Shown here in pieces: positions 1 through 10,681 of a stretch of 64,000 bases of DNA (position 1 is its first letter; every line of letters starts with the position of its first letter). The DNA comes from Cupriavidus oxalaticus. Its GTDB lineage: Bacteria > Pseudomonadota > Gammaproteobacteria > Burkholderiales > Burkholderiaceae. The notes beneath the pieces are model-generated. The model was given only the letters and a program-made list of their open reading frames with translations. It did no database searches and was not told the DNA's origin. Position numbers and translations under genes: made by a program. The stretch spans positions 1,240,001 through 1,304,000 of the forward strand of contig NZ_CP069812.1 in the NCBI RefSeq assembly GCF_016894385.1. The letters run 5' to 3'.

Positions 1-2
1 GC

Positions 3-1766
3 TACAGGATCGAAGACGATGCCCGGCTGGCCATCGTCACGGACAAGGACGCCGACGGCGTTGACGTCATCCGCCACTCCACCGCGCACTTGCTGGCCTA
101 TGCCGTCAAGGAACTGTATCCGGAGGCGCAGGTAACGATCGGGCCGGTGATCGAGAACGGCTTCTACTACGACTTCGCCTACAAGCGTCCCTTCACGCCG
201 GAAGATCTTGCCGCCATCGAGAAGAAGATGACGGAACTCGCGCGCAAGGACGAGAAGGTCACGCGCGAAGTGTGGAACCGCGATGAGGCCGTGGCGCTGT
301 TCGAGTCGATGGGCGAGAAGTACAAGGCCGAGATCATTGCCTCGATTCCCGCCGACCAGGAAATCGGCCTGTACCGCGAAGGCAATTTCGTCGACCTGTG
401 CCGCGGCCCGCACGTGCCGTCGACGGGCAAGCTCAAGGTCTTCAAGCTGATGAAGGTGGCCGGCGCTTACTGGCGCGGCGACTCCAACAACGAGATGCTG
501 CAGCGCGTCTACGGCACGGCCTGGGCCAAAAAGGAAGACCAGGAAGCCTACCTGCACATGCTGGAAGAGGCCGAGAAGCGCGACCACCGCAAGCTGGGCA
601 AGACGCTCGACCTGTTCCACCTGCAGGAAGAGGCGCCCGGCATGGTGTTCTGGCACCCGAAGGGGTGGCAGGTGTGGCAGGCCGTCGAGCAATACATGCG
701 CGGCCGCCTGGGCGACGCCGGTTATGACGAAGTGCGCACGCCGCAGGTGATGGACCGTTCGCTCTGGGAAAAGTCAGGCCACTGGCAGAACTACAAAGAG
801 AACATGTTCGTCACGGAGTCGGAGAAGCGCGACTACGCGATCAAGCCGATGAACTGCCCGGGCCACGTGCAGATCTTCAATCACGGCCTGCGCTCGTACC
901 GCGACCTGCCGCTGCGCCTGGCCGAGTTCGGCGCCTGCCACCGCAACGAGCCCTCGGGCGCGCTGCACGGCCTGATGCGCGTGCGCGGCTTTGTGCAGGA
1001 CGATGCCCACATCTTCTGCACCGAAGAGCAGATCGTCGCCGAGGCCAAGGCCTTCAATGAACTGGCGTTCTCGGTCTACGACGACTTCGGCTTCAAGAAT
1101 GTTTCGGTGAAGCTGTCGCTGCGTCCCGAACAGCGTGCCGGCTCGGACGAGGTCTGGGACCACGCCGAGGAAGGCCTGCGGCTGGCGCTGCGCGCCTGTG
1201 GCGTGGACTGGGAAGAGCTGCCGGGCGAAGGCGCTTTCTATGGTCCGAAGGTGGAATACCACATCAAGGACGCGATCGGCCGCTCGTGGCAGTGCGGCAC
1301 GCTGCAGCTCGACCTGGTGCTGCCGGAGCGGCTCGATGCCGAATACGTCTCGGAGGACAACTCGCGCAAACGCCCGGTCATGCTCCATCGCGCGATCCTG
1401 GGCTCTTTCGAGCGCTTCCTGGGCATCCTGCTGGAAAACCACGCCGGCGCGCTGCCCGCCTGGCTGGCCCCGGATCAGGTCGTGGTCATGAATATTGCGG
1501 ATTCGCAGGCGGAATACGCCGAAAACGTCGTGCAATTGCTGCAAAAACAAGGGTTTAGGGCCAAGGCCGATTTGCGCAACGAGAAAATTACGTATAAAAT
1601 CCGCGAGCATTCCCTTCAGAAGGTTCCTTACCTGCTAGTGGTAGGCGACAAGGAAAGGGATGCCAATCAAGTGGCCGTGCGTGCCCGTGGCAACGTGGAT
1701 CTGGGTGTGATGCCCGTCTCCGCGTTTGTTGAGCGTCTGCAACACGACGTCGCCAGCAAAGCCTGA
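3..1766 (+). CDS. thrS: Threonyl-tRNA synthetase, 5' end outside window
   Basis: Charges tRNA-Thr with threonine in the cytoplasm. The reading frame is open to the window edge, so about 45-50 N-terminal residues (the TGS domain) are missing. Visible in order are the editing-domain HSTAH signature (HxxxH) near residue 25, the zinc-site Cys in MNCPGH, class II motif 2 (CHRNEPSG), motif 3 ([12 protein letters not shown]) and the C-terminal anticodon-binding domain. It is the first gene of the translation cluster and is followed 48 bp later by infC, the usual order in proteobacteria. No defect is seen. Confidence 0.97.
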   Translation, partial: YRIEDDARLAIVTDKDADGVDVIRHSTAHLLAYAVKELYPEAQVTIGPVIENGFYYDFAYKRPFTPEDLAAIEKKMTELARKDEKVTREVWNRDEAVALFESMGEKYKAEIIASIPADQEIGLYREGNFVDLCRGPHVPSTGKLKVFKLMKVAGAYWRGDSNNEMLQRVYGTAWAKKEDQEAYLHMLEEAEKRDHRKLGKTLDLFHLQEEAPGMVFWHPKGWQVWQAVEQYMRGRLGDAGYDEVRTPQVMDRSLWEKSGHWQNYKENMFVTESEKRDYAIKPMNCPGHVQIFNHGLRSYRDLPLRLAEFGACHRNEPSGALHGLMRVRGFVQDDAHIFCTEEQIVAEAKAFNELAFSVYDDFGFKNVSVKLSLRPEQRAGSDEVWDHAEEGLRLALRACGVDWEELPGEGAFYGPKVEYHIKDAIGRSWQCGTLQLDLVLPERLDAEYVSEDNSRKRPVMLHRAILGSFERFLGILLENHAGALPAWLAPDQVVVMNIADSQAEYAENVVQLLQKQGFRAKADLRNEKITYKIREHSLQKVPYLLVVGDKERDANQVAVRARGNVDLGVMPVSAFVERLQHDVASKA

Positions 1767-1814
1767 TGGGTGGTGAGCACGGCTTGTTTTTTTGTCTTCT
1801 TGAGGTAACGCAAC

Positions 1815-2336
1815 ATCGCTACGGACAAAGGTCATCGCATCAACCGGGAAATCAGTGCGCCTGAGCTGCGCCTGGTAGGGGTTGATAACGAGCAGCTCGG
1901 CATCGTCAAGTTCATGGACGCTCTGCGGCTGGCTGAGGACAAGGACTTGGACCTGGTGGAGATCGCCCCGAACGCGACTCCGCCCGTCGCCCGGATCATG
2001 GATTACGGGAAGTTCAAGTACGAGGAAGCCAAGCGCGCCCACGAGGCCAAGCTGAAGCAGAAGATCATCCAGGTCAAGGAAGTCAAGTTCCGGCCGGGTA
2101 CGGATGATGGCGACTACAACGTCAAGCTGCGCAACCTGAAGCGCTTCCTGGAAGATGGCGACAAGACCAAGATCACGCTGCGGTTCCGTGGTCGCGAGAT
2201 GGCCCACCAGGAAATCGGCGCGCGCATGCTCGAACGCCTGAAGGCGGACCTGGAAGAGATCGGCCAGGTCGAGCAGATGCCGAAGATGGAAGGGCGCCAG
2301 ATGGTGATGGTGCTCGCCCCCAAGAAGAAGAAGTAA
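1815..2336 (+). CDS. infC: Translation initiation factor IF-3, ATC start
   Basis: IF-3 binds the 30S subunit and checks start-codon choice. The frame runs upstream of the first ATG (1914), and that upstream part encodes the conserved N-terminal domain ([12 protein letters not shown], then [14 protein letters not shown]). The only sensible start is therefore the ATC at 1815, with a GAGGT Shine-Dalgarno 8-9 nt upstream. This gives 173 aa, the normal length. Conserved signatures are [20 protein letters not shown] and RFRGREMAH. Rare AUU/AUC starts let IF-3 repress its own translation; that is known for infC in E. coli and is inferred here. Confidence 0.96.
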   Translation: MATDKGHRINREISAPELRLVGVDNEQLGIVKFMDALRLAEDKDLDLVEIAPNATPPVARIMDYGKFKYEEAKRAHEAKLKQKIIQVKEVKFRPGTDDGDYNVKLRNLKRFLEDGDKTKITLRFRGREMAHQEIGARMLERLKADLEEIGQVEQMPKMEGRQMVMVLAPKKKK

Positions 2337-2503
2337 TTCTTGCACGGTGCAGCGGCCGGGATGCCAGCGCATCCCGGCGTTGCTTCGTGCGGAAGTCGCG
2401 CGCACCCTGCAAGGGGTGTCGTGCAACAACAAGTGGATGCGGGTCTTGCAAGCGTCGGCGTGAGCCGTCCACCTGCATGCATGTCATAGAGCTGGAGTTT
2501 TTC

Positions 2504-2701
2504 ATGCCGAAGATGAAGACGAAGAAAAGCGCTTCCAAGCGCTTTACTGCACGTCCGAACGGTTCGTTCAAGCGTGGCCAGGCCTTCAAGCGTCACATCC
2601 TGACCAAGAAGACCACCAAGAACAAGCGTCAACTGCGCGGTACTCAGGACGTCCATGAGACGAACCTGAAGTCGGTGCGCGCGATGATGCCTTACGCATA
2701 A
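2504..2701 (+). CDS. rpmI: 50S ribosomal protein L35 (bL35)
   Basis: A 65-aa basic protein starting [14 protein letters not shown], the family signature, with the conserved KRHILTKK stretch near residue 33. The start at 2504 was chosen over upstream in-frame starts because it gives the standard length and follows GGAG at about 8 nt. It sits between infC and rplT as in other bacteria. In E. coli rpmI and rplT are repressed together by L20 binding the mRNA; no equivalent site was resolved here. Confidence 0.97.
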   Translation: MPKMKTKKSASKRFTARPNGSFKRGQAFKRHILTKKTTKNKRQLRGTQDVHETNLKSVRAMMPYA

Positions 2702-2729
2702 CCCCTGACGATAACGAAAGGAGAATTAC

Positions 2730-3086
2730 ATGCCTCGAGTAAAGCGTGGGGTCACTGCACGGGCCCGTCACAAGAAAGTCATCGACGCTGCCAAGGGTTA
2801 CCGCGGCCGTCGCAATAATGTCTATCGCATCGCCAAGCAGGCGGTCATGCGTGCCGGCCAGTACGCGTACCGCGATCGCCGCAACAAGAAGCGCGTGTTC
2901 CGTGCGCTGTGGATTGCGCGTATCAATGCCGCGACGCGTGAGCATGGCATGACCTACAGCGTGTTCATGAACGGTCTGAAGAAGGCCTCGATTGAACTGG
3001 ACCGCAAGGTGCTGTCGGACATGGCTATTCACGACAAGCCTGCCTTTGCCGCCATCGTCAACCAGGTGAAAGCCACCGTTGCCTGA
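2730..3086 (+). CDS. rplT: 50S ribosomal protein L20 (bL20)
   Basis: A 118-aa protein needed early in 50S assembly, binding 23S rRNA. It begins [16 protein letters not shown] and has the standard length. A strong AAAGGAG ribosome site lies 7 nt before the ATG. The gene is 28 bp after rpmI and is followed by an intrinsic terminator at 3163, so it closes the infC-rpmI-rplT unit. Confidence 0.98.
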
Positions 3087-3162
3087 TGCCGGCTCCGGTA
3101 GCGCGCAAGCGCTGCCGGGCAGCACCGACCGCAAGGTCGACCGCTGACCGCAAGGTCTGCTG

Positions 3163-3195
3163 AAACGGGGCTCCTCACCGAGCCCCGTTTTTATT
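3163..3195 (+). terminator. Intrinsic terminator after rplT
   Basis: A perfect 10-bp stem (AAACGGGGCT / AGCCCCGTTT) with an 8-nt loop runs into a T-tract. It separates the infC-rpmI-rplT unit from pheST. Just upstream a GACCGCAAGGTC unit is repeated directly. Confidence 0.9.
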
Positions 3196-3203
3196 TGCGG
3201 TTC

Positions 3204-3243
3204 CGGATGCCGTGTTGCGTAAGTTGTTGCGAGACGGCATCCG
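3204..3243 (+). other. Hairpin in the pheS leader
   Basis: A perfect 10-bp inverted repeat (CGGATGCCGT / ACGGCATCCG) with a 20-nt loop lies 80-120 bp before the pheS start. No U-run follows, so it is not a classical terminator. It could be a leader structure for pheST. No Phe-rich leader peptide was recognised. Confidence 0.4.
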
Positions 3244-3325
3244 AAAACGCATACCGCACGTAGTGCCAACCCCTCGTCGGGCCAGCGACTTCGACCCGAC
3301 GCCAGAACATTCCACGACCGCCGCC

Positions 3326-4357
3326 ATGTCTCAGGATCTGGACCAAATTGTTGCCGACGCCCAGGCCGCCTTCGCCGCCGCCAACGACAACGCCACGCTG
3401 GAAAACGAAAAAGCCCGCTTCCTGGGCAAGACCGGCGCGCTGACCGAACTGCTCAAGGGCCTCGGCAAGCTCGATCCGGAAGCCCGCAAGAGCGAGGGCG
3501 CGCGCATCAACCAGGTCAAGCAGCAGGTGGAAGCCGCGCTGCAGGCGCGCCGCCAGGCGCTGGCCGATGCGCTGATGAACGCGCGCCTGGCCGCCGAAGC
3601 CATCGACGTCACGCTGCCGGGGCGCGCGGTGGCGCGGGGCAGCCTGCATCCGGTGATGCGCACGTGGGAGCGTGTCGAGCAGATCTTCGGCTCGATCGGC
3701 TTCGACGTGGCCGACGGCCCCGAGATCGAAACCGACTGGATGAACTTCACCGCGCTGAACAACCCGGACAACCATCCGGCGCGTTCGATGCAGGACACGT
3801 TCTATGTCGATGGCCGCGACAGCGACGACAAGCTCCTGCTGCTGCGCACGCACACCAGCCCGATGCAGGTGCGCTACGCCAAGATGCACGTGGAGAAGTA
3901 CGCGGGCAAGGCCATGCCGCCGATCAAGGTGATCTGCCCGGGCCGTACCTACCGCGTCGACAGCGACGCCACCCACTCGCCGATGTTCAACCAGGTGGAG
4001 GGCCTGTGGATCAGCGAGGACGTCAGCTTTGCCGACCTGAAGGGCGTGTACACGGATTTCCTGCGCAAGTTCTTCGAGCGCGACGACATCCAGGTGCGCT
4101 TCCGTCCGTCGTACTTCCCGTTCACCGAGCCGTCGGCGGAAATCGACATGGCCTTCGGCAATGGGAAATGGTTGGAAATTTCCGGTTCGGGCCAGGTGCA
4201 CCCGAACGTGCTGCGCAACATGGGGCTCGATCCCGAGCGCTATATCGGTTTCGCGTTCGGCTCCGGCCTCGAGCGCCTGACCATGCTGCGCTACGGCATC
4301 AACGACCTGCGCCTGTTCTTCGAGGGCGACGTGCGCTTCCTGCGCCAGTTCGCCTGA
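3326..4357 (+). CDS. pheS: Phenylalanyl-tRNA synthetase alpha subunit
   Basis: Catalytic alpha chain of the (alpha-beta)2 enzyme that charges tRNA-Phe. The start at 3326 ([13 protein letters not shown]) gives 343 aa, the family length, and begins with the N-terminal coiled coil. Class II motif 2 ([18 protein letters not shown]) lies near residue 210 and motif 3 ([14 protein letters not shown]) near residue 310. An in-frame ORF start at 3212 lacks family support. pheT follows 59 bp downstream. Confidence 0.97.
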   Translation: MSQDLDQIVADAQAAFAAANDNATLENEKARFLGKTGALTELLKGLGKLDPEARKSEGARINQVKQQVEAALQARRQALADALMNARLAAEAIDVTLPGRAVARGSLHPVMRTWERVEQIFGSIGFDVADGPEIETDWMNFTALNNPDNHPARSMQDTFYVDGRDSDDKLLLLRTHTSPMQVRYAKMHVEKYAGKAMPPIKVICPGRTYRVDSDATHSPMFNQVEGLWISEDVSFADLKGVYTDFLRKFFERDDIQVRFRPSYFPFTEPSAEIDMAFGNGKWLEISGSGQVHPNVLRNMGLDPERYIGFAFGSGLERLTMLRYGINDLRLFFEGDVRFLRQFA

Positions 4358-4416
4358 TCGGCGCACCGTCAAACTCGTCACCGACTACACAGAATACTTA
4401 CCGGATCAGAAGCGCC

Positions 4417-6864
4417 ATGCAATTCTCGGAATCCTGGCTTCGCACCTTCGCCAACCCTGAAAAGATCTCCACCGACGCGCTGTCGCACAGCCTGACCATG
4501 GCCGGGCTCGAAGTGGAAGAGGTGGGCCCGGTTGCGCCGCCGTTCGACAAGGTGGTGGTCGCGCACGTGCTGTCGACCGAGCGCCATCCCAACGCCGACC
4601 GCCTCAACGTTTGCCAGGTCGATGCCGGCACCGGCGAGACCCTGCAGATCGTCTGCGGCGCGCCCAACGTCAAGCCCGGCATCAAGGTGCCGTGCGCGCT
4701 GGTCGGCGCGGTGCTGCCGCCGGCAGAGGACGGCGGCAAGCCGTTCGAGATCAAGGTCGGCAAGCTGCGTGGCGTGGACAGCTACGGCATGCTGTGCTCG
4801 GCGCGCGAACTGAAGCTGTCCGAAGACCACGGCGGCCTGATGGTGCTGCCGGAAGACGCGCCGGTCGGCCAGAACATCCGCGAACACCTGAACCTGGACG
4901 ATCAGGTCTTCGTCATCAAGCTGACGCCGAACAAGGCCGACTGCCTGTCGATCCACGGCGTGGCGCGCGAAGTCTCGGCGCTGACCGGTGCCGCGCTGAA
5001 CCTGCCTGACATGTCGCCGGTGCCGGTGACGATCCAGGACAAGCTGCCCGTAAAGGTGTCGGCGCCCGACCTGTGCGGTCGCTTCTCCGGTCGTATCATC
5101 CGTGGCGTCAACGCACGCGCCGCCACGCCGCAGTGGATGGTGCAGCGCCTGGAGCGCTCGGGCCAGCGCAGCGTGTCCGCGCTGGTCGATATCTCGAACT
5201 ACGTGATGCTGGAACTGGGCCGTCCGTCGCACGTGTTCGACCTGCACAAGATCCACGGTGGCCTGGACGTGCGCTGGGGCCGCAAGGGCGAGCAGATCAA
5301 GCTGCTGAACGGCAATACCGTCGAGGTCGACGAGCAGGTCGGCGTGATTGCTGACGACAAGGAAATCGAGAGCCTGGCCGGCATCATGGGCGGCGACAGC
5401 ACCGCCGTCACGCTGGACACCACCGACATCTACCTCGAAGCCGCATTCTGGTGGCCTGCCGCGATCCAGGGCCGCAGCCGCCGCTACAACTTCTCGACCG
5501 ACGCCGGACATCGCTTCGAGCGCGGCGTGGACTACGCCACCACCGTGGAGCATATCGAGCGCATCACCGCGCTGATCCTCGAGATCTGCGGTGGCCAGGC
5601 CGGCCCGGTGGACGACCACGTGGTCAACCTGCCGGTGCGCAAGCCGGTCAGCCTGCGCGTGGCGCGCGCCGAGCGCGTGCTTGGCATCGAGCTGTCGCCG
5701 GCTGCCATCGCAGATGTGTTCCAGCGCCTGCAGCTGCCGTTCACGCGTGCGCAAGGCGCTGAAGGCGAAGTGTTCGAGGTCACGCCGCCGAGCTACCGCT
5801 TCGACATCGAGATCGAGGAGGACCTGATCGAGGAAGTGGCGCGCATCTACGGCTTCGAGCGCATCCCGGCGCGGCCGCCGGTCGCCGAAAGCGAAATGCG
5901 CCCGACCAATGAAGCCCGCCGCTCGACGCACGTGGTGCGCCACGCGCTGGCTGCGCGCGATTACCAGGAAGTCATCAACTTCGCCTTCGTCGAGGAGAAG
6001 TGGGAACGGGACTTCGCCGCCAACGACAAGCCGATCCGCCTGCTGAACCCGATCGCCAGCCAGCTGGCCGTGATGCGTTCGTCGCTGGTCGGCGGCCTGG
6101 TCGACAAGGTGCGCTACAACCTGAACCGCAAGGCCGCGCGCGTGCGCATGTTCGAGGTGGGCCGCGTGTTCCATCGCGACGAGAACGTGCAGGACGGCGG
6201 CCTGACGGTGGCCGGCTACCACCAGCCGATGATGGCCGCGGGCATCGCCTACGGTCCGGCGTTCGAAGAGCAGTGGGGCATCGCCACGCGCAATGTCGAT
6301 TTCTTCGACGTCAAGGGCGATGTCGAGGCGCTGTTCCATCCGCGCGTGCCGCGCTTCGAGCCGGTGTCGCACCCGGCGCTGCACCCTGGCCGCGCCGCGC
6401 GCGTGCTGGTCGACGGCAAGCCGGTTGGCGTGGTCGGCGAGCTGCATCCGCGCTGGCTGCAGGAATACGAACTGCAGCATGCACCGGTGCTGTTCGAACT
6501 GCAGCTCGACGCGCTACGCGAGACCGGCCTGCCTGCGTACACCGAGATCTCCAAGTTCCCGGCCGCCGTGCGCGACCTGGCGGTAGTGGTGAAGCAATCG
6601 GTACGCGTGCAGGACATGCTCGACGCCATGCACGCGGCGCTGGAAAAGCAGGGCTATGGCCGCTTCTGCCAGGGCCTGGCGCTGTTCGACGAGTTCCGTC
6701 CCAAGGCCGCTTCCACCGCCATCGGCGCGGACGAGAAAAGCCTTGCGTTCCGGGTGACCTTGCAAGATACTGGGTCGACCCTCCAGGACGAAACCGTCGA
6801 CAGCGCAGTGCGCTCCATGGTCGACGCGCTGACAGAGGCCTTCCAGGCCCGGCTGCGCGGCTGA
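4417..6864 (+). CDS. pheT: Phenylalanyl-tRNA synthetase beta subunit
   Basis: An 815-aa beta chain. The N-terminal EMAP-II-like tRNA-binding domain (residues about 40-150) contains [13 protein letters not shown] and [10 protein letters not shown]3/B4 and B5 domains follow, then a class II core-like region and the C-terminal anticodon-binding FDX-ACB domain that starts near [15 protein letters not shown]. The start at 4417 ([11 protein letters not shown]) matches the family N-terminus; the long in-frame extension back to 3664 overlaps pheS and is spurious. Confidence 0.97.
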   Translation: MQFSESWLRTFANPEKISTDALSHSLTMAGLEVEEVGPVAPPFDKVVVAHVLSTERHPNADRLNVCQVDAGTGETLQIVCGAPNVKPGIKVPCALVGAVLPPAEDGGKPFEIKVGKLRGVDSYGMLCSARELKLSEDHGGLMVLPEDAPVGQNIREHLNLDDQVFVIKLTPNKADCLSIHGVAREVSALTGAALNLPDMSPVPVTIQDKLPVKVSAPDLCGRFSGRIIRGVNARAATPQWMVQRLERSGQRSVSALVDISNYVMLELGRPSHVFDLHKIHGGLDVRWGRKGEQIKLLNGNTVEVDEQVGVIADDKEIESLAGIMGGDSTAVTLDTTDIYLEAAFWWPAAIQGRSRRYNFSTDAGHRFERGVDYATTVEHIERITALILEICGGQAGPVDDHVVNLPVRKPVSLRVARAERVLGIELSPAAIADVFQRLQLPFTRAQGAEGEVFEVTPPSYRFDIEIEEDLIEEVARIYGFERIPARPPVAESEMRPTNEARRSTHVVRHALAARDYQEVINFAFVEEKWERDFAANDKPIRLLNPIASQLAVMRSSLVGGLVDKVRYNLNRKAARVRMFEVGRVFHRDENVQDGGLTVAGYHQPMMAAGIAYGPAFEEQWGIATRNVDFFDVKGDVEALFHPRVPRFEPVSHPALHPGRAARVLVDGKPVGVVGELHPRWLQEYELQHAPVLFELQLDALRETGLPAYTEISKFPAAVRDLAVVVKQSVRVQDMLDAMHAALEKQGYGRFCQGLALFDEFRPKAASTAIGADEKSLAFRVTLQDTGSTLQDETVDSAVRSMVDALTEAFQARLRG

Positions 6865-6953
6865 ACCGACGCCACTAGCGACGGCTTACGATAAACAAGG
6901 GCGCCCGGGCCTGGCCCCGGGCGGATCGCCAGACAGACACTAGAGCGATCGAC

Positions 6954-7364
6954 ATGAATGATCGAGACGCGAATTCCATGACCGCTGCAGCACTGGGTGA
7001 CATGAGCGACCGGCAGGCTTCCACCCTTGACGACGCGACGCCGGATACCCGCGCGCCCGAAGTTCCCACGCTGACCAAGGCCGAACTTGCCGAGATGCTG
7101 TTCGACCAGGTGGGCCTGAACAAGCGCGAATCCAAGGACATGGTCGAAGCCTTCTTCGACGTCATCCGCGAAGCGCTGGAGCAGGGCGACAGCGTCAAGC
7201 TGTCCGGCTTCGGCAACTTCCAGTTGCGCGACAAGCCGCAGCGCCCCGGGCGCAATCCCAAGACCGGTGAAGTGATTCCGATCACCGCGCGCCGGGTCGT
7301 GACGTTCCATGCCAGCCAGAAGCTCAAGGGCCTGGTGGAAGAACGCGCGGACATTGCCGGTTGA
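6954..7364 (+). CDS. ihfA: Integration host factor alpha subunit
   Basis: A DNA-bending HU/IHF-family protein; partners with IhfB. The core ([14 protein letters not shown] to [10 protein letters not shown], residues about 41-128) includes the beta-arm [10 protein letters not shown] with the intercalating proline. The predicted protein has about 40 extra N-terminal residues compared with the roughly 99-aa E. coli protein; internal ATGs could be the true start. The position directly after pheT is conserved. IHF is a host factor for lambdoid integration and cos cleavage, relevant to the adjacent prophage. Confidence 0.95.
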   Translation: MNDRDANSMTAAALGDMSDRQASTLDDATPDTRAPEVPTLTKAELAEMLFDQVGLNKRESKDMVEAFFDVIREALEQGDSVKLSGFGNFQLRDKPQRPGRNPKTGEVIPITARRVVTFHASQKLKGLVEERADIAG

Positions 7365-7498
7365 GGCTTCACCGCGTCACAGCTTCCACCCGAAAGGCGG
7401 ATTGCTTCCGCAGGCCTGCATCGGTATCCTTCTGGGCGCGCAAAACCCTGCGCGCCAACCTCATGGCCGGCATGGCCTGACGCTCGTCTACACACCGC

Positions 7499-7921
7499 AT
7501 GTCGGACAAATCCAGCGAACGCATCGCGTTGCCGCCGATCCCGGCCAAGCGCTACTTCACCATCGGTGAGGTGAGCGAACTTTGCGCCGTCAAGCCGCAT
7601 GTCCTGCGCTACTGGGAGCAGGAGTTCACGCAGCTCAAGCCGGTCAAGCGCCGCGGCAACCGCCGCTACTACCAGCACCATGAAGTGCTGCTGATCCGGC
7701 GCATCCGCGAGCTGCTGTACGAGCAGGGCTTCACCATCAACGGCGCGCGCAACCGGCTCGACGAAGGCCGCCATCACACCGCCGCTGCGGCGGAAGCCGC
7801 TGACGAACGCCGCGAGGAAAGCCCGGCAGCCTTGTCGATCGATGTAGCCGGTCTGCGCAACGAACTGGTCGAGGTGCAGCACCTGCTCGCCCAGCTGCGC
7901 GAGATCGCGAAGCACGGATAA
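7499..7921 (+). CDS. MerR-family transcriptional regulator
   Basis: 140 aa with an N-terminal MerR winged helix (FTIGEVSELCAVKPHVLRYWEQE, residues about 19-41, then RRYYQHHEVLLIRRI) and a C-terminal helical stretch likely to dimerise. A MerR gene directly after ihfA and before tRNA-Pro is the usual proteobacterial arrangement. The effector is unknown; no metal-binding cysteine pair typical of MerR/CueR is seen at the C-terminus. Confidence 0.92.
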   Translation: MSDKSSERIALPPIPAKRYFTIGEVSELCAVKPHVLRYWEQEFTQLKPVKRRGNRRYYQHHEVLLIRRIRELLYEQGFTINGARNRLDEGRHHTAAAAEAADERREESPAALSIDVAGLRNELVEVQHLLAQLREIAKHG

Positions 7922-7938
7922 TTTTGTGCGTCAGAAGC

Positions 7939-7968
7939 TAGTCATGCGAGAAATGCTTCTGATATAAT
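7939..7968 (+). promoter_or_regulatory. Probable sigma-70 promoter of tRNA-Pro
   Basis: A perfect TATAAT at 7963-7968 lies 10 bp before the mature tRNA. A weak -35 (TAGTCA, 7939-7944) is spaced 18 bp upstream. Confidence 0.6.
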
Positions 7969-7978
7969 CTTCTTCTTT

Positions 7979-8056
<78 letters not shown>

Positions 8057-8062
8057 GTAAAT

Positions 8063-8096
8063 AAAGGCCCGGACGGCATTGTCGTCCGGGCCTTTT
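8063..8096 (+). terminator. Intrinsic terminator after tRNA-Pro
   Basis: A 12-bp perfect stem (AAAGGCCCGGAC / GTCCGGGCCTTT) with a 9-nt loop and a short T-tract. Two direct copies of TGTCTAACTTG follow at about 8096 and 8115. Confidence 0.85.
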
Positions 8097-8153
8097 GTCT
8101 AACTTGGGTGCGACTGTCTAACTTGCATTCGCATCGCCCCCTCCTTGGCGTGT

Positions 8154-8762
8154 ATGGCAAACGTAGATTGGGTTACCGTTGGCGCAGGTTTCGTCGGCGC
8201 CCTTTTGGGGGGTGGGGCGACACTGCTTGGAGTCCGCTGGCAACTGTCTACGGCTCAGAAGGATCAGAAGGATCGTGAAGATCGTCATCACGCAGCGATC
8301 CTAAAAGCGGTTCATGACGAGCTGGAAACCCTGTGGGATCAGTACTTGCTTGGAGTCGGGAATGACATTGCCGCGCTGCCGAGCGGACAGCCATTTAAAG
8401 CGTACTGGCCGGTCTCAAACGACTATTTCACCGTATTCCACAGCAATGCGGTATTCCTTGGCCATTTGCGCGATGACGATCTGAGAAAGTCGCTCATCGT
8501 TGCCTACGCAGGGGCAAAAGGGCTGATCGACTCGTTCAGACTCAATAACGCGATGGTCGAGCGCTTTGAGAATGCTGACGCATTTGCGCTCCAGAGTCCC
8601 ACGCCAGCAGCCCAGCATGTCGCTAGGTCTCATCTGCAAGTACTAACCAGTTACGCGGCCGTGTTGAAACAAGGCCACGTGGAAATGGAGGTGGCGGTGA
8701 AGGACGCGCTGCGGCGGTTGAGGAAAGCTGGCGTTCTCGCTCAAAACTCCGGAAAATCCTAG
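8154..8762 (+). CDS. Membrane-anchored helical protein of unknown function
   Basis: 202 aa from the ATG at 8154; a TTG at 8145 is the alternative. Residues about 6-25 form one glycine-rich transmembrane segment ([19 protein letters not shown]), followed by a charged coiled stretch ([13 protein letters not shown]) and a soluble alpha-helical domain. I do not recognise the family. It lies between tRNA-Pro and the integrase, transcribed toward it, with the two stop codons abutting. This attachment-site edge is a frequent place for phage cargo such as exclusion or defence genes, so that role is possible but unproven. Confidence 0.75.
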   Translation: MANVDWVTVGAGFVGALLGGGATLLGVRWQLSTAQKDQKDREDRHHAAILKAVHDELETLWDQYLLGVGNDIAALPSGQPFKAYWPVSNDYFTVFHSNAVFLGHLRDDDLRKSLIVAYAGAKGLIDSFRLNNAMVERFENADAFALQSPTPAAQHVARSHLQVLTSYAAVLKQGHVEMEVAVKDALRRLRKAGVLAQNSGKS

Positions 8763-9860
8763 CTAGGGATGCTTTCGTACTGGGCGAACACGCTCGATCT
8801 CGCGCGCCTTGGTGTAGTGCGCGGTCATTTCCGCCGTTGTGTGCCCGGCTAGCGCTTGGGCCGCCGCGGCGCCGGCTTGTCTGCGCAGATCCGTCAGGGC
8901 CTTAGCACGCAAGTCGTGAAAGTGCATCCCTACCAAGTGTCGCGGGTCAGGAGTTTCCCCACTCTCCGCGCAGCTCTTTTCATACCGCTGCCTAGCGCGC
9001 TGGCAAGCTCGCTTCCACGCTGTCTGTGCGCCGCTGTACGTGAATCGTCCGCCGCTCTGCGTGCAGATCACCGGCCCGATGGCCTTAACCTTGCCTGCCT
9101 TCGCGCTATCCAGCGTCGCCTGTAGATCTGGCGTCATCTCGATCAGCATCCGAACGCCGGAACTGTTCACCGTCTTTGCTGGGTGGAACATGATTCCTTC
9201 GTCCGAAACGTTCGACCAGTTCAGCGCCAGCAGATCGCCGATCCGCTGCGCTGTTTGGTAGGCCAAGTCGATCAGCGCGACGATGGGTGCGCCGGACGGC
9301 GTGGGCTTGTTGTTGTTTCCGAGCAACGCCGCGGCGCGCACGGCTTGAAGTTCCGCATCGGTGATGTAGCGGTCACGTTTGCCCTCGGTAGCCCCTGCAA
9401 CTTCCGTCACGGGATTGGCGTTCCGAAGCCCCTTCCGGACGGCAAAGGTGAACATCACTGATAGCAGCGCCCGGTACTTATTACTGGCATTCGGCTTCGC
9501 CTCGAAATGCTTGTCCAGGAAACGGGCGATGTCCTTGGGCTCCACGTCCTCGACGAGCCACTGATCATCGAACTCCGACCGGATGAACGTGGCCATGCGC
9601 CTATATTCCTCCTGCGTCTTGGGCGCATAGGAGCCAAGCTTGGCGAGAAGCCAGGCGTCGACCAAGGCCGGCATGGTGTTCATTCGCCGCTCGTCCCGGT
9701 CTCGGTTGATGCTGGCCAGAGCCGTGTAGAGCGCGGTCAGGCCGTCGCTCACCCGGCAGAGCTTATGCCACTTTCGACGGATGTCTACGAAGTACCAGGC
9801 GCCGTTCTTCTCATAGACGCGCGATGGCAGAGGGGAGGCATTCTTGCGCCGACCGATCAT
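8763..9860 (-). CDS. int: Phage tyrosine-recombinase integrase
   Basis: 365 aa. Catalyses integration and, with an excisionase, excision of the prophage. An N-terminal arm-binding region and a SAM-like core-binding domain (residues about 60-150) precede the catalytic domain. The catalytic residues are visible as Arg in TAQRIGDLL, HDLR, the GH of LAGHTTAEM and the nucleophile Tyr in AHYTK. Its start overlaps the stop of the DUF4224 gene (ATGA), so the two are translationally coupled and the integrase is the last gene of the leftward PL operon. Confidence 0.95.
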   Translation of the reverse strand: MIGRRKNASPLPSRVYEKNGAWYFVDIRRKWHKLCRVSDGLTALYTALASINRDRDERRMNTMPALVDAWLLAKLGSYAPKTQEEYRRMATFIRSEFDDQWLVEDVEPKDIARFLDKHFEAKPNASNKYRALLSVMFTFAVRKGLRNANPVTEVAGATEGKRDRYITDAELQAVRAAALLGNNNKPTPSGAPIVALIDLAYQTAQRIGDLLALNWSNVSDEGIMFHPAKTVNSSGVRMLIEMTPDLQATLDSAKAGKVKAIGPVICTQSGGRFTYSGAQTAWKRACQRARQRYEKSCAESGETPDPRHLVGMHFHDLRAKALTDLRRQAGAAAAQALAGHTTAEMTAHYTKAREIERVRPVRKHP

Positions 9861-10078
9861 GCTGCCTTCCTGTCAGAAGCGAGTTCGGGCCGGCGGCGCG
9901 GTGCTTTGGGTTTGCTACCGCCGATACCGACCAGGTGATGTCGCCATACCCGAACGCTCCCGTCGGGGCGTCGATCAGCAGGAATGCCGGCCTTCAGCAG
10001 GGCGGCAAGCTGTTCCGCCGGGCGGCGATAGCCGGTGGCTTCGGTGATTTCTTCCTTGGTCAAGGTCAGGGATTCCAT
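9857..10078 (-). CDS. DUF4224 protein, probable excisionase
   Basis: A 73-aa protein starting LTLTKEEITEATGYRRP, the hallmark of DUF4224, a short helix-turn-helix family that usually sits directly upstream of phage integrases. It overlaps int by 4 bp. By position it is the likely recombination directionality factor. The family assignment is by motif; the excisionase role is inferred. Confidence 0.8.
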   Translation of the reverse strand: MESLTLTKEEITEATGYRRPAEQLAALLKAGIPADRRPDGSVRVWRHHLVGIGGSKPKAPRRRPELASDRKAA

Positions 10079-10127
10079 CGATTTGCCCCAATCTCTCCGA
10101 GTTGTCTCATGGCATGTGCTGCTTCGG

Positions 10128-10649
10128 TCATGCTGTAAAAGGCTGCGGCCGGACTTTGGCCGCGATATATAGCGGATGCTTCGGACTGCCGCCCTGATTC
10201 AGCCCGAGGTGATGGAGCAGGGCGCTGCGGCCGCGCAGGCGGATGATCCGTAGCACCTCTTCCGCGCGCGCTGGCGCCGCCTTGTGCGCGCCCCAGGCGC
10301 AGATCACCAGCGAGCATCGGTCCAGCGCGTCCATGATCGAGGCGTTGGCCGTATCCTCCCGGCCGAGCGGAGCTGCGTGCGTCAGCAGGCCGGCTGGATC
10401 CGTTGAGCGCAGCGGGAACAGGTTCACCACCTCCAGCCGGCCATACCTGCCAGCCACCGCACGCTGCAGGCAGCGGGTGATTGTCGGATCGTTGACCTGA
10501 TGGTCAGCGGTCGACGGGTTGAGCATGATGAAACCTAGCGCCGGCTGGCTGGCATCCCACTCGCGCCAGAGGCGGTAGCGGTACTGCTCGCAGTCCGAGA
10601 GGATGCAGCCGGCCTCGCCGTCGAGAGTCTGGATGGTCAGGTGCTTCAT
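10128..10649 (-). CDS. DUF1643 family protein
   Basis: 173 aa. The sequence YRYRLWREWD, FIMLNPSTAD and NLFPLRSTDP is typical of DUF1643, a family of unknown biochemical function frequent in phages. The ATG at 10649 has GGAGG 8 nt upstream and was preferred over a TTG five codons earlier. A rightward small gene starts 32 bp away in divergent orientation. The next leftward gene is DUF4224. Confidence 0.85.
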   Translation of the reverse strand: MKHLTIQTLDGEAGCILSDCEQYRYRLWREWDASQPALGFIMLNPSTADHQVNDPTITRCLQRAVAGRYGRLEVVNLFPLRSTDPAGLLTHAAPLGREDTANASIMDALDRCSLVICAWGAHKAAPARAEEVLRIIRLRGRSALLHHLGLNQGGSPKHPLYIAAKVRPQPFTA

Positions 10650-10681
10650 GCTACGATCCTCCAAAACGGGAGGGGGCTACC

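Noticed and set aside
3664..4416. N-terminal extension of pheT
   Set aside because: Overlaps pheS in another frame and has no family similarity; the normal start is at 4417.
4378..6480. 700-aa minus-strand frame
   Set aside because: Antisense of pheT, a well-conserved gene.
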